Below, piece by piece: positions 28,760-38,772 of a DNA stretch of 64,000 nt (the stretch's first letter is position 1; each line of letters begins with the position of its first letter). Source of the DNA: Aurantimicrobium minutum (lineage in GTDB: Bacteria; Actinomycetota; Actinomycetes; Actinomycetales; Microbacteriaceae); assembly GCF_029893825.1 (NCBI RefSeq), contig NZ_JARXXV010000001.1:186001-250000 (forward strand), given 5' to 3'. Position numbers and translations under genes: made by a program. The notes beneath the pieces are model-generated. The model was given only the letters and a program-made list of their open reading frames with translations, ran no database searches and was not told the origin of the DNA.

Positions 28760-30367
28760 TTAGTTGAAGGCTGCGAACAGGTGTTCGAGTTCAGTATCTG
28801 GGTTAGTCAAGGTGAGAGTGAGGACGGGACGACCGTGATCGGCCAGCACGTTCGCATCACCAGCAGCCTGGGCAGCGATGAGCTGACCGAAGCTGAAGGG
28901 GCGCTCAGGAATCACAACGTCACCATCGGGTGCTTGAAGAATCTGAATGAATACGCCCACTGCTGGACCACCCTTGTGGAATTGTCCGGTGGAGTGCAGG
29001 AAGCGTGGTCCCCAGCCGAAGGTAACCGGGCGTCCTGCACGTGCTGCGACCAGGTCGCGAACACCGTGCAACTGGGGGTAGTTTGCGCGGTCAACATATG
29101 CCTGAACGGAGAGGTAACCATCTTCAGGAAGTTGCGTCAGGACTGCGGTGATAGCTTCACGAACAGTCTTGGCATCTCCAAGATCACCGTGGGCACGAAC
29201 TTCAATGCCTTTGTCGGTGAACAATGGCTCAGTGGGTGCTGGGCGGTTATCAAGCAGAGCACGCGCGGCAACCTTGGCAGATTCAACATCTGGCTGGTCG
29301 AAGGGGTTGATGCCCAACAGGCGGCCTGCAACAGCAGTTGCATACTCAAACACCAAGAACATGGCGCCCAAGGTGCCAGAAACGAGGATTTCACCCTCGT
29401 GCTTGTCGCGGTTGAGCAGGTGGAATTCGTGCGCATCATCGACCAGGCGCAACACCTGAACATCTGAATAGCCGGCAGACAGCTCGGGTGACACAACATC
29501 GAGAACAACAGGAAGAATTCCTGTTCCTTCCTTACCGGTGGATTCCGCAATGAGCTGTTCTGCCCAATCTGGGAAACCAACCAGGTGTGTGCCATCGGTG
29601 ACAAGCGCAAGCTTGTTTTTCAAAGGTGATGTTCCTGCGATTGCCGCACCCAGAATTAAACCTGGGTTTTCTGGCTGGTCAACAGCGAGGTCAATAGAGA
29701 TGGCCTCTGCTTCGTTAAGGAGCTCAGCAATATCAACACCAGCCAGACCAGAGGGAACCAGACCAAAAGCAGTGAGAGCGGAGAAACGTCCACCCACATT
29801 GGGGTCTGCGTTGAATACACGGTAACCAGCTTCACGTGCTGACTTATCCAGTGGTGAACCTGGGTCGGTCACGATGATGATGCGCTGAAGTGGATCAATG
29901 CCCACAGCCGCAAAAGCTGCCTCGTAGATGCGCTTTTGGCTATCGGTCTCGACTGTTCCACCAGACTTGCTGGAAATAACAACTGCGGTGGTTTCGAGGC
30001 GGTCAGTGATAGCTGCCTTGATCTGGCCAGGTTCTGTTGAATCCAGCACAGTCAGTTCAGCCTGCATAGTCGCAGTAATGACTTCGGGAGCCAGGGAAGA
30101 ACCGCCCATGCCGCCAAGGACAATGTGATTCACGCCCTGGGCGCGCAGCTCATCACGCAGTGCTTCGATCTCAGCAACCAGCGGGCGAGAAACCGAGACA
30201 GATTCGGTCCATCCCAGACGAATTGCAGATTCTGCTTCAGCAGCTTTGCCCCAGAGGGCGGGGTCTTGAGCGGTAATGCTCGAGGCAACTAAATCAGCAA
30301 CGAGCTGTGGGACATGCTTTTCAACAGCTGCTTCAGCAGCTCCTGAAACTTTGATGCGGAATGACAT
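28760..30367 (-). CDS. pgi: Glucose-6-phosphate isomerase
   Basis: Interconverts glucose 6-phosphate and fructose 6-phosphate, joining glycolysis to the pentose phosphate pathway. Two SIS domains are seen: VLGGMGGSSLAPEV and SSKSGGTVETDSQKRIYEAA in the first half, and a C-terminal half with RFLHSTGQFHKGGP. 535 aa. This is the divergent form found in tkt-tal-pgi-zwf clusters rather than the enterobacterial form. ATG start is immediately next to the tal stop. The long open frames on the opposite strand here are shadows. Confidence 0.94.
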   Translation of the reverse strand: MSFRIKVSGAAEAAVEKHVPQLVADLVASSITAQDPALWGKAAEAESAIRLGWTESVSVSRPLVAEIEALRDELRAQGVNHIVLGGMGGSSLAPEVITATMQAELTVLDSTEPGQIKAAITDRLETTAVVISSKSGGTVETDSQKRIYEAAFAAVGIDPLQRIIIVTDPGSPLDKSAREAGYRVFNADPNVGGRFSALTAFGLVPSGLAGVDIAELLNEAEAISIDLAVDQPENPGLILGAAIAGTSPLKNKLALVTDGTHLVGFPDWAEQLIAESTGKEGTGILPVVLDVVSPELSAGYSDVQVLRLVDDAHEFHLLNRDKHEGEILVSGTLGAMFLVFEYATAVAGRLLGINPFDQPDVESAKVAARALLDNRPAPTEPLFTDKGIEVRAHGDLGDAKTVREAITAVLTQLPEDGYLSVQAYVDRANYPQLHGVRDLVAARAGRPVTFGWGPRFLHSTGQFHKGGPAVGVFIQILQAPDGDVVIPERPFSFGQLIAAQAAGDANVLADHGRPVLTLTLTNPDTELEHLFAAFN

Positions 30368-31474
30368 TTATGCTCCTGCCAAAGCAGTGTTGACGGTTTC
30401 GAGGAGTTCTCCCCACGAAATGATGAACTTAGATACACCTTCAGATTCAAGAAGGTTGGTGACGTCTTCGAAGTCCACACCTACGGCAGCAAGATCAGCA
30501 AAGAGCTGCTTGGCGCTGGCGTAATTGGGGGTGATGGTGTCACCGGTGACCACACCGTGGTCAAAGGTGGCATCCAGGGTCTTTTCTGGCATGGTGTTCA
30601 CGATGCCTGCTGCAACCAGCTCGGTGACATAGAGAGTGTCAGGAAGAGAAGGGTCCTTCACACCAGTGGATGCCCAGAGTGGACGCTGAACATTTGCACC
30701 AGCAGCAAGAAGTGCTGCAGCACGCTCAGTGTCGAACATGTTCTCAAAGAGTTCATAGGCCAGGCGAGCGTTTGCAAGGCCTGCCTGTGACTTGAGAGCC
30801 AATGCCTCAGGGGTGCCAATAGCGTTCAGGCGGTTGTCTACCTCAGAGTCAACGCGAGAAACGAAGAAGGAACCTACCGAGTGGATCTGTGAAAGGTCAT
30901 GGCCGTTAGCCTGGGCCTTTTCAAGACCTGCGAGGTAAGCGTTGATGACAGCTTCGTAGCGCTCAAGCGAGAAGATGAGGGTGACGTTTACCGAGATGCC
31001 CGCAGCAATAACCTCAGTGATGGCGTCAAGGCCTGCAAGGGTTGCAGGAATCTTGATCAGGGCATTGGGCTTGTTGACCTTTGCCCACAAGCGTTTTGCT
31101 TCCTCAACAGTTCCAGGGGCATCGTGAGCAAGTGTGGGGGACACTTCAATAGAGACGCGACCATCAACACCGTGAGTTGCATCAAATACGCCACGGAAAA
31201 TATCGCAGGCATCTGCCACATCATCTGTGGTGATATCGAAAACTGCTGCTTCAGCATCTGCACCGGCAGCTGCCAGCTTCTTCACCTGTGCTGCGTAGCT
31301 TTCACCGTTAGTCAATGCGCCAGCAAAAATAGTGGGGTTTGTGGTCACTCCCACAACATTCTTTTCTGCAATGAGTGCCTGGAGGTTGCCAGAAGTGATG
31401 CGCTCACGGGAGAGGTCATCGAGCCAAATGCTGACGCCGGCTGCGGACAGTTGTGCGGTGGGGGTGTTCGACAT
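30368..31474 (-). CDS. tal: Transaldolase (actinobacterial long form)
   Basis: Transfers a dihydroxyacetone unit in the non-oxidative pentose phosphate branch. TIM-barrel; NALIKIPAT holds the Schiff-base Lys (about 142), and [16 protein letters not shown] and [14 protein letters not shown] are class signatures. [12 protein letters not shown] is near the N-terminus. 368 aa matches the long actinobacterial type. Between tkt and pgi, with a 94 bp gap after tkt that can form a hairpin. Confidence 0.96.
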   Translation of the reverse strand: MSNTPTAQLSAAGVSIWLDDLSRERITSGNLQALIAEKNVVGVTTNPTIFAGALTNGESYAAQVKKLAAAGADAEAAVFDITTDDVADACDIFRGVFDATHGVDGRVSIEVSPTLAHDAPGTVEEAKRLWAKVNKPNALIKIPATLAGLDAITEVIAAGISVNVTLIFSLERYEAVINAYLAGLEKAQANGHDLSQIHSVGSFFVSRVDSEVDNRLNAIGTPEALALKSQAGLANARLAYELFENMFDTERAAALLAAGANVQRPLWASTGVKDPSLPDTLYVTELVAAGIVNTMPEKTLDATFDHGVVTGDTITPNYASAKQLFADLAAVGVDFEDVTNLLESEGVSKFIISWGELLETVNTALAGA

Positions 31475-31529
31475 GAACCTGTGTTCTCCTTGGAGGGTGA
31501 TGGAGCTGATCTGTTTGAAGTTGTAACGC

Positions 31530-31558
31530 GGGGTGTGACGAGTTATTCCTCACACCCC
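31530..31558 (-). other. Intercistronic hairpin between tkt and tal
   Basis: A perfect 9 bp stem, GGGGTGTGA/TCACACCCC on the + strand, with an 11-base loop, lies in the 94 bp tkt-tal gap. No T-run follows on the - strand, so it is more likely a processing or stability element than a full terminator. Confidence 0.5.
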
Positions 31559-31568
31559 ACGAGATGTA

Positions 31569-33662
31569 TTACTGCGCTGCGAGTGAGTCCTTTGCAGCTG
31601 CAACGACTGCCTCGGTTGTGATACCGAACTTGGTGAACAAGGTCTTGTAATCTGCTGACGCGCCGAAGTGTTCGATGGATACGCTGCGACCTGCAGTTCC
31701 GACAATCTTGTCCCACGTCAGAGACAGGCCAGCCTCAACGGAGACACGTGCGGTGACAGCCTTGGGGAGGACGCTCTCCTGGTAGGCGGGGCTTTGCTCG
31801 TGGAACCATTCGAGGCAAGGGACAGAAACAACGCGTGCCTGGATACCATCTGCGGCAAGCTGCTCGCGTGCCGCAACAGCAAGCTGAACTTCAGAACCGG
31901 TTGCAATCAAGATCACATCAGGGTTGCCGTTAGCAGCGTCAACGAGTGTGTAAGCACCCTTGGCAGTGTTGCGGGCGTGTGCGAAAGTTTCGCCAGTTGC
32001 CTCACCTTCACCACGAGGGAACACAGGAATGTTCTGACGGGTCAGAGCAATACCGGCAGGTCCATTGCGACGCTCAAGGATTGTCTTCCACGCATATGCA
32101 ACCTCGTTGGCATCTGCGGGGCGAACTACATCAAGCTCAGGAATTGCACGCAGGGTTGCGAGCTGTTCAATGGGCTGGTGAGTCGGGCCATCTTCACCCA
32201 GGGCTACAGAGTCGTGAGTCCAGACGAAGATCGAAGGAACCTTCATCAACGCTGCCAAGCGCACAGCAGGGCGCATGTAGTCGCTGAAGATAAGGAAGGT
32301 TCCGCCGTAGGCGCGGGTCTTGCCGTGGAGTGCAATACCGTTCAGGATTGCGCCCATGGCGTGCTCGCGAATACCGAAGTGCAGCACACGACCGTAGTTA
32401 TCTCCAGTCCATTCGTGGGTTGACCACTGTGCTGGAACGAAGGACTTTGCTCCTTCAAGGGTGGTGTTGTTGGACTCTGCGAGGTCAGCAGAACCACCCC
32501 AGAGTTCAGGAATCACACCACCGAGAGCGTTGAGCACCTTGCCGGATGCGGCGCGGGTGGAAACTTCGGTTCCACCGTCAAATACGGGAAGAGCAGCTTC
32601 AACACCGTCGGGGAGCTGACCTGCCTCGAGACGGTCAAGAAGCTTCTTGTTCTCAGGGTTTGCTGCTGCCCAAGCATCGAAGCTCTTCTGCCATTCGGCA
32701 CGCTCTGCAGCTCCCTTGGCAACAGCCTTACGGGTGTGTTCAATGACTTCTGCTTCGACCTGGAAGCTCTGCTCAGGATCAAAGCCAAGAACTTCCTTGA
32801 GGCCCTTGAGCTCGTCCGCACCCAAAGCAGAACCGTGGATTTTTCCAGTGTTCTGCTTCTTAGGCGAAGGCCAACCAATGATGGTCTTCAAAATGATCAG
32901 TGATGGCTTGTCCGTGACCGCCTTGGCAGCTTCAATAGCATCGTTGAGAGCATCCACGTCTTCGACATAAACGCCGGTCTTTTTCCAGTCCACAGTCTGT
33001 ACGTGCCAGTCGTAGGACTCGTAACGCTTGGCAACATCCTCGGTGAAAGCAATAGTGGTGTCATCTTCGATTGAAATCTGGTTCGAGTCGTAGATGGCGA
33101 TGAGGTTACCAAGCTGTTGGTGACCCGCCAGTGAGGATGCCTCAGCTGTGACACCTTCTTGAAGGTCGCCATCGCCGGCGATGACATACACAAAGTGGTC
33201 GAAGGGGCTGGTGCCTGCAGCGGCGTTCGGGTCAAACAATCCGCGCTCGAAGCGAGATGCGTAGGCAAAGCCAACAGCAGAAGCCAAGCCCTGACCCAGA
33301 GGTCCGGTGGTGATTTCTACACCCTTGGTGTGACCGTATTCGGGGTGTCCTGGGGTCAGTGATCCCCAGGTGCGCAATGCCTTGAGGTCGTCGAGTTCGA
33401 GGCCGTATCCGTTCAAGTAGAGCTGAACATACTGGGTAAGCGAGGAGTGACCGACAGAAAGAATGAAGCGGTCGCGTCCAATCCACTGGTCATCCAGTGG
33501 GTCGCGACGCATGACCTTGTTCCAGAGCAAGTATGCGGCGGGAGCGAGGCTCATCGCGGTACCGGGGTGACCGTTTCCCACCTTCTCAACTGCGTCAGCG
33601 GCCAGTACACGCGCGGTGTCAACTGCCTTGTTGTCTAATTCGGACCAGTCGAGCTGCGCCAT
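31569..33662 (-). CDS. tkt: Transketolase
   Basis: Thiamine diphosphate enzyme moving two-carbon units in the pentose phosphate pathway. The N-terminal TPP domain has GNGHPGTAMSLAP (about 29-41) and the GDGDLQEG TPP motif (about 162). The middle pyrimidine-binding domain includes FLIFSDYMRPAVRLAALM and THDSVALGEDGPTHQP; a C-terminal domain follows. 697 aa is normal. First gene of the - strand operon; it is divergent from ctaB across a 202 bp gap that must hold both promoters. Confidence 0.98.
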   Translation of the reverse strand: MAQLDWSELDNKAVDTARVLAADAVEKVGNGHPGTAMSLAPAAYLLWNKVMRRDPLDDQWIGRDRFILSVGHSSLTQYVQLYLNGYGLELDDLKALRTWGSLTPGHPEYGHTKGVEITTGPLGQGLASAVGFAYASRFERGLFDPNAAAGTSPFDHFVYVIAGDGDLQEGVTAEASSLAGHQQLGNLIAIYDSNQISIEDDTTIAFTEDVAKRYESYDWHVQTVDWKKTGVYVEDVDALNDAIEAAKAVTDKPSLIILKTIIGWPSPKKQNTGKIHGSALGADELKGLKEVLGFDPEQSFQVEAEVIEHTRKAVAKGAAERAEWQKSFDAWAAANPENKKLLDRLEAGQLPDGVEAALPVFDGGTEVSTRAASGKVLNALGGVIPELWGGSADLAESNNTTLEGAKSFVPAQWSTHEWTGDNYGRVLHFGIREHAMGAILNGIALHGKTRAYGGTFLIFSDYMRPAVRLAALMKVPSIFVWTHDSVALGEDGPTHQPIEQLATLRAIPELDVVRPADANEVAYAWKTILERRNGPAGIALTRQNIPVFPRGEGEATGETFAHARNTAKGAYTLVDAANGNPDVILIATGSEVQLAVAAREQLAADGIQARVVSVPCLEWFHEQSPAYQESVLPKAVTARVSVEAGLSLTWDKIVGTAGRSVSIEHFGASADYKTLFTKFGITTEAVVAAAKDSLAAQ

Positions 33663-33864
33663 GTTTTTTATCGGCCTTCCGTTTTTCCGTGAGGGGAGGT
33701 GAGGGAGAGAATTTACGATGGCCGGAAAAACTGACCATGCATGCCTAAATAGGCTCCTCTAAGTATAGGCAGTTACACGCTTACGCCGACGGGGAACGTG
33801 CCAGATGTCGAACCATTACCTCCCGTAGACTTGTCGCTTACGCGCACTGATCACGTGAGGACTC

Positions 33865-34785
33865 ATGAACGCTTCCGAATCTGGCACCCCAGCGGTGTCC
33901 AAGGTCGGTATTAAGCGCAAAGTCTCCGCATATGTCTCGCTGACCAAGCCCCGCGTGATGGAGCTGCTTCTTGCCGTAACCATCCCGACCATGTTCTTGG
34001 CTCAAGAGGGCATCCCCAACTTGTGGTTGGTGTTGGTTGTACTCCTCGGCGGAATGATGAGCGCTGGTTCGGCTGGAACCTTCAATTGCTACATCGATCG
34101 CGATATTGATCGCCTCATGAACCGCACCAAAGGTCGTCCATTGGTAACCGGTGAAATCTCTGACCGCGAAGCACTCGTTTTTGCCTGGGTGTTGGCCATT
34201 ATCTCCACGCTGTGGTTCCTGCTCTTCACAAATGTGTTGGCAGCGTCACTATCTGTTTCTGCCATCGCCTTCTACGTCATCATCTACAGCCTGGTTTTAA
34301 AGCGTCGCACTCCACAAAACATCGTCTGGGGCGGCGCTGCAGGAGGTTTCCCCGTGCTGATTGGCTGGGCAGCGGTGACCGGTTCACTGACCTGGACGCC
34401 AGTTGTGCTGTTCCTGATTATCTTCTTGTGGACACCACCGCACTACTGGCCGCTGTCGTGGCGTTACCGGGACGACTACAAGAACGCCAACGTTCCTATG
34501 CTGACCGTGGTGCGCGGACGTGTCACAGTTGGTCTACAGATTGTGCTCTATGCCTGGGCAACCTTTGCGGCAACACTGCTGCTGGTACCCATCGGGCACA
34601 TGGGGTGGACCTACACGGCGATTGCCTTAGTTTCAGGTATCTGGTTTGTTGCAGAAAGCCACATGCTTTACTCACGTGCTCTGCGTCATGAAGATCCCAA
34701 GCCCATGCGCTTGTTCCACTTCTCCAACGGCTATCTCTCGCTGATATTCCTTGCGGTAGCGATTGACGCACTGCTGCCGTTCTAG
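33865..34785 (+). CDS. ctaB: Protoheme IX farnesyltransferase (heme O synthase)
   Basis: UbiA-family membrane prenyltransferase that adds farnesyl to heme B to make heme O for cytochrome oxidase. Motif 1 [20 protein letters not shown] (about 74-93) and motif 2 [13 protein letters not shown] (about 203-215), both Asp-rich and catalytic. About nine transmembrane helices; 306 aa. ATG start with GTGAGG upstream. Convergent with ctaA, which encodes the next step. Confidence 0.96.
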   Translation: MNASESGTPAVSKVGIKRKVSAYVSLTKPRVMELLLAVTIPTMFLAQEGIPNLWLVLVVLLGGMMSAGSAGTFNCYIDRDIDRLMNRTKGRPLVTGEISDREALVFAWVLAIISTLWFLLFTNVLAASLSVSAIAFYVIIYSLVLKRRTPQNIVWGGAAGGFPVLIGWAAVTGSLTWTPVVLFLIIFLWTPPHYWPLSWRYRDDYKNANVPMLTVVRGRVTVGLQIVLYAWATFAATLLLVPIGHMGWTYTAIALVSGIWFVAESHMLYSRALRHEDPKPMRLFHFSNGYLSLIFLAVAIDALLPF

Positions 34786-34795
34786 ACAGCTGGAA

Positions 34796-35701
34796 CTACT
34801 GTGCAGGCTTGCGCAGATTGAGCAGTGCGTAAGTAGTTGCTGAGGCAACTAAGCACGCCAGCAGCATATGAATGCCCACCAGGAGTGGGGGCAGTCCCGT
34901 GCGGGCCTGAATAATGCCAACCGTGATTTGAGCTGCGTTGACCACCAACAAGATCAGGAGAGCATTGCGTTCAGCAATGAACGAACCACGTACTGCCAGA
35001 ACAAGTGCCAACAGGGTCAAGCCCACTGCAACATAGGCGGGGTAGGAGTGGAGAGTTTGGAGAATCCCTCCATCTAGACCATTACGAGGTGCATCTGCAT
35101 CTCCCGCGTGAGGGCCAGAACCAGTCGTCAAAATACCCAAAATAATGGTGGCGATTTGGAATACCGCAGCGACCCACACAACCCAGGGGAGTGTTCCCAC
35201 AAGAGGAGTCATAATCCAGCTGCGGGGAGCATTGCCGTGATAGACACGGAAAACCAACATGGTGGAGAGAACCACCATCACGATTGAAACGATGAAGTGC
35301 AGACCCACCACATAGGGGTTGAGCTGCATTAGCACAGAAATACCACCAATGACTGCCTGAGCAGGGATTCCTAGGCCAATTAGCAAGGTCAGCCAGAACA
35401 AATCTTTCCGGTTCTTGCGCATGCGGAAAACAAGGGCGAATGTCACAACAGCCACAATGACCAAAACAAAGGTGAGCAGGCGGTTACCAAACTCGATAAT
35501 CCCGTGAATTCCCATTTCCGGGGTGGTGACCAACGACTCTTCCGTGCAGGTAGGCCAGGTAGGGCATCCGAGGCCACTTGCCGTCAAACGAACAGCACCA
35601 CCGGTGACCACAATCAGGATCTGAACTACCCACGTGGTCCAGGCAGCAATCCGAACTTTGCGGTCAATAGCGGTGGGGAACCAGTTCACAAAAGCACTCA
35701 C
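34796..35701 (-). CDS. ctaA: Heme A synthase (COX15/CtaA)
   Basis: Membrane enzyme that oxidises the C8 methyl of heme O to give heme A. Eight hydrophobic helices; N-terminal VVTGGAVRLTASGLGCPTWPTC carries the conserved Cys pair segment, EFGNRLLTF a heme-ligand region, and the C-terminal GIHMLLA a second His region. 301 aa is typical of actinobacteria. GTG start. Convergent with ctaB over a 10 bp gap with no visible terminator. Confidence 0.94.
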   Translation of the reverse strand: MSAFVNWFPTAIDRKVRIAAWTTWVVQILIVVTGGAVRLTASGLGCPTWPTCTEESLVTTPEMGIHGIIEFGNRLLTFVLVIVAVVTFALVFRMRKNRKDLFWLTLLIGLGIPAQAVIGGISVLMQLNPYVVGLHFIVSIVMVVLSTMLVFRVYHGNAPRSWIMTPLVGTLPWVVWVAAVFQIATIILGILTTGSGPHAGDADAPRNGLDGGILQTLHSYPAYVAVGLTLLALVLAVRGSFIAERNALLILLVVNAAQITVGIIQARTGLPPLLVGIHMLLACLVASATTYALLNLRKPAQ

Positions 35702-35773
35702 GGGGAATAGACCTTCTCAAAGTTGTGTTGTTCGCTGATGAAGAACGGAAAAACCCTGTCTAATTCAACGAAC

Positions 35774-35792
35774 TAAGGTTAGGCTAAGTAAG
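35774..35792. promoter_or_regulatory. DtxR/IdeR-like iron box upstream of suf operon
   Basis: TAAGGTTAGGCTAAGTAAG matches the 19 bp consensus TTAGGTTAGGCTAACCTAA at 14 positions, with the left and central parts (AGGTTAGGCTAA) exact. It lies in the 207 bp divergent region between ctaA and sufB, 117 bp before the sufB start. It suggests iron control of the suf operon, of ctaA, or of both. Confidence 0.6.
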
Positions 35793-35908
35793 TTCAATGT
35801 AATCGTGCGTAAGCCGATATCTCGAGGGCGAGAACATGCGATTGTGACGCGGTTTTCGCGACAAATCGTGCGTTCTCTTTCCAGTTTAGATTCGATAGGA
35901 AGAGTGCC

Positions 35909-37327
35909 ATGTCAGACATCCTGATTGACCGGCCCGAACTTGAGGGCATTGGCCAATACGAATTCGGTTGGCACGACAAAGATTCAGCTGGTGCAAGCGC
36001 TCGCCGAGGTATCAGCAATGAGGTCGTAGCGGACATATCTGGCCTGAAGAATGAGCCCGAGTGGATGCTCAAGATGCGTCTGAAGGCTTACGAAATCTTT
36101 GGCCGCAAGCCCATGCCGAACTGGGGTGCTGACCTCTCCGGTATCGACTTCGACAACATCAAGTACTTTGTCCGTTCAACGGAACGACAGGCTCAAACCT
36201 GGGAAGACCTTCCGGACGAAATCAAGGACACCTACGAGAAGCTTGGTATTCCTGAAGCAGAACGTCAGCGCTTGGTTGCTGGTGTTGCAGCTCAGTATGA
36301 ATCTGAGGTTGTGTATCACCAGATCAATGAAGAACTCGAGCGTCAAGGCGTCATCTTCATGGATACCGATACTGCGTTGAAAGAACACCCCGAATTCTTC
36401 GAAGAATACTTCGGCACTGTTATCCCTTCTGGCGATAACAAGTTTGCTGCACTCAACACCGCCGTGTGGTCTGGTGGCTCTTTTGTCTACGTTCCACCGG
36501 GGGTGCACGTAGAAATTCCTCTGCAGGCCTATTTCCGAATCAACACCGAAAACATGGGCCAGTTCGAGCGCACCCTCATCATTGCGGACGAAGGAAGCTA
36601 CGTGCACTACATCGAAGGATGTACTGCACCGATCTACAAGAGCGACTCACTCCACTCTGCCGTGGTGGAAATCATCGTGAAGAAGAACGCACGTGTTCGC
36701 TACACAACGATCCAAAACTGGTCCAACAACGTCTACAACCTGGTTACCAAGCGTGCCATTGCTCACGAGGGTGCAACCATGGAGTGGATTGATGGAAACT
36801 TGGGATCCAAGGTCACCATGAAATACCCCTCGGTCTACCTCGTCGGCGAGGGGGCTAAGGGTGAAACTCTGTCCATTGCCTTCGCCGGTCCTGGGCAGCA
36901 CCAAGACGCCGGAGCCAAGATGATTCACATGGCTCCAAACACTCAGAGTTCCATCGTCTCCAAGTCGATTGCTCGTGGTGGTGGACGTGCAGGTTATCGC
37001 GGAGAAATCCGGGTAGATGCCAATGCTCACAACTCGGCCAACACAGTACGTTGTGACGCATTGTTGGTGGACACGCAGTCGCGTTCAGATACTTACCCCG
37101 CTATTGACATTCGTGTTGATGACGTACTTCTCGGTCACGAAGCAACCGTGTCCAAGGTGAGTGAAGATCAACTCTTCTATCTCATGAGCCGAGGGCTTGA
37201 AGAAGATGAGGCGATGGCAATGATCGTGCGTGGGTTTATTGAGCCCATCTCTCGTGAACTTCCGATGGAATATGCACTAGAGCTCAACAAGCTGATTGAA
37301 ATCGGCATGGAAGGATCCGTGGGCTAA
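35909..37327 (+). CDS. sufB: Fe-S cluster scaffold protein SufB
   Basis: Core scaffold of the SUF iron-sulfur assembly complex (SufBC2D). The family sequence SVPPGVHV-like [21 protein letters not shown] with a conserved Cys, and C-terminal [21 protein letters not shown] are seen. 472 aa is normal. ATG start with AGGAAG upstream. First gene of sufB-sufD-Rieske-sufC-sufT, with an iron-box-like site before it. No sufR-type repressor gene precedes it, unlike in mycobacteria. Confidence 0.97.
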   Translation: MSDILIDRPELEGIGQYEFGWHDKDSAGASARRGISNEVVADISGLKNEPEWMLKMRLKAYEIFGRKPMPNWGADLSGIDFDNIKYFVRSTERQAQTWEDLPDEIKDTYEKLGIPEAERQRLVAGVAAQYESEVVYHQINEELERQGVIFMDTDTALKEHPEFFEEYFGTVIPSGDNKFAALNTAVWSGGSFVYVPPGVHVEIPLQAYFRINTENMGQFERTLIIADEGSYVHYIEGCTAPIYKSDSLHSAVVEIIVKKNARVRYTTIQNWSNNVYNLVTKRAIAHEGATMEWIDGNLGSKVTMKYPSVYLVGEGAKGETLSIAFAGPGQHQDAGAKMIHMAPNTQSSIVSKSIARGGGRAGYRGEIRVDANAHNSANTVRCDALLVDTQSRSDTYPAIDIRVDDVLLGHEATVSKVSEDQLFYLMSRGLEEDEAMAMIVRGFIEPISRELPMEYALELNKLIEIGMEGSVG

Positions 37328-38443
37328 GTGACTGTTCCTGTACAAGTTCGTTCTGCGCGCCCGAAATCAACCAATCCTGCTGATTTTGATGCCGTAACCG
37401 GTCGTGAACTCGATTGGAAGTTTTCCCCTGTAGCAAAGCTCCAGGACCTCATCTCTGGTGAGCTTGACGGCTCACATTTTGACTATCACGCGCCAGAAAC
37501 CGCGGGGGTATCACTCTCGTGGATTCCTTCGACAGATCCTCGTGTTGGTGTTGCAGGACTGCCAGAAGACAAGGCTTCGGCAAATGCATGGGCAACAGCC
37601 TCAGAAGTGCTCCTCGTTTCTCTTACTTCAGAAAACGTGACCGAAATTACGATTACTCGTGATGCATTGGGTACGACTGCACGTGCAGCACACATCCTCA
37701 TTGAGGCTGCGCCTTTTTCAAAATCAACCGTCATCTTGCAAAACAGTGGCGATGCTCGTTTGGTTGAGAATGTTGAAATCCTTGTTGGCGCAGAAGCTCA
37801 GCTCAATGTCATTACCGTTCAAGAGTGGAACGATGACGCACTACATTTGGCCAGCCACTTTTCTCGCGTAGGGCGCAATGCCACCTTGCAACACAGCATT
37901 GTCTCTCTGACCGGTGAAGTTATCCGGGTTAACCCATCTGCTCATCTTGCAGAAGACGGGTCCTCGGTCACCATGCTGGGAGTTTACTTTGCTGATGCCC
38001 ACCAGCACATTGAGCAGCAGGTGTATGTCAACCACGATGCACCCCACTCCAAGAGTCGTGTGACCTACAAGGGCGCTCTTCAAGGTGAGGGTGCTCGCAC
38101 CGTGTGGATCGGTGACGTGCTCATCGGGAACAAAGCAACGGGTACTGACTCTTACGAGCAGAACCGTAACCTGATGCTCACCGATGGGACACGTGCAGAC
38201 TCCATTCCTAACCTCGAGATTGAAACCGGTGACATTGCTGGAGCTGGACACGCTTCTGCAACCGGTCGTTTCGATGATGAGCAGCTCTTTTATCTGCAGG
38301 CACGTGGCATCAGCGAAGAGGAAGCTCGTCGACTGGTTGTGCGCGGATTCTTGAATGAAGTGGTGCAGCAGCTGGGTGTTCCTGCACTGTCTGAACGCAT
38401 TGAGGCATACCTCAGTGCTGAGCTGGAAGCAGGAGTGAAGTAA
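37328..38443 (+). CDS. sufD: Fe-S cluster assembly protein SufD
   Basis: Paralogue of SufB that pairs with it in the SufBC2D scaffold. The C-terminal half is typical: DGTRADSIPNLEIETGDIAGAGHASATGRFD carries the core motif (about 287-317), then LQARGISEEEARRLVVRGFLNEVV. 371 aa. GTG start immediately after the sufB stop. Its end overlaps the next gene by one base. Confidence 0.94.
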   Translation: MTVPVQVRSARPKSTNPADFDAVTGRELDWKFSPVAKLQDLISGELDGSHFDYHAPETAGVSLSWIPSTDPRVGVAGLPEDKASANAWATASEVLLVSLTSENVTEITITRDALGTTARAAHILIEAAPFSKSTVILQNSGDARLVENVEILVGAEAQLNVITVQEWNDDALHLASHFSRVGRNATLQHSIVSLTGEVIRVNPSAHLAEDGSSVTMLGVYFADAHQHIEQQVYVNHDAPHSKSRVTYKGALQGEGARTVWIGDVLIGNKATGTDSYEQNRNLMLTDGTRADSIPNLEIETGDIAGAGHASATGRFDDEQLFYLQARGISEEEARRLVVRGFLNEVVQQLGVPALSERIEAYLSAELEAGVK

Positions 38444-38769
38444 TGGCTGCAGAAAAGGTATGCGCAGCGAGTGAGCTCGTGCTCAATCAGGCAAAGAAGG
38501 TTGTTGTCGGGGGTATCCCTGTGGCCCTCGTGCTCGATGCTGCTGGAGACATTCACGCCATCGGTGACACCTGCACCCACGGAGATATTTCTCTCTCCGA
38601 AGGATTCGTCGAGGACGACACCTTGGAATGCTGGGCTCACGGATCAAAGTTTGAACTCACCACAGGCAAGCCTTTGACGCTGCCTGCCTATGAACCAGTA
38701 CCTGTTTTTGTTGTCGAGGTTATCGACGGCGATATTTTCATTGACCCCACCGTCACGAAAGAGATCTAA
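38443..38769 (+). CDS. Rieske-type [2Fe-2S] ferredoxin in suf operon
   Basis: Small non-heme Rieske ferredoxin. The two cluster motifs are Cys44-x-His46 and Cys63-x-x-His66 (CTHGDIS and CWAHGSKF). 108 aa with no other domain. It may deliver electrons for cluster assembly or be a cluster sink; the partner is not known. Embedded between sufD and sufC with tight spacing, a layout seen in several actinobacteria. Confidence 0.92.
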   Translation: MAAEKVCAASELVLNQAKKVVVGGIPVALVLDAAGDIHAIGDTCTHGDISLSEGFVEDDTLECWAHGSKFELTTGKPLTLPAYEPVPVFVVEVIDGDIFIDPTVTKEI

Positions 38770-38772
38770 GCC

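Noticed and set aside
28774-28787. CGAACAGGTGTTCG, a close match to the actinobacterial LexA box, about 24 bp upstream of zwf on the - strand.
   Set aside because: It lies inside the last codons of pgi, where it encodes Leu-Glu-His-Leu-Phe; zwf has no known SOS role, and one palindrome within coding DNA is plausible by chance.
28781-29467. A 228-codon open frame on + opposite pgi, and a similar 251-codon frame opposite tkt (31668-32423).
   Set aside because: Both are Cys/Gly/Asn-rich frames antisense to well-supported enzymes and have no family motifs or ribosome binding sites; they arise from codon bias.
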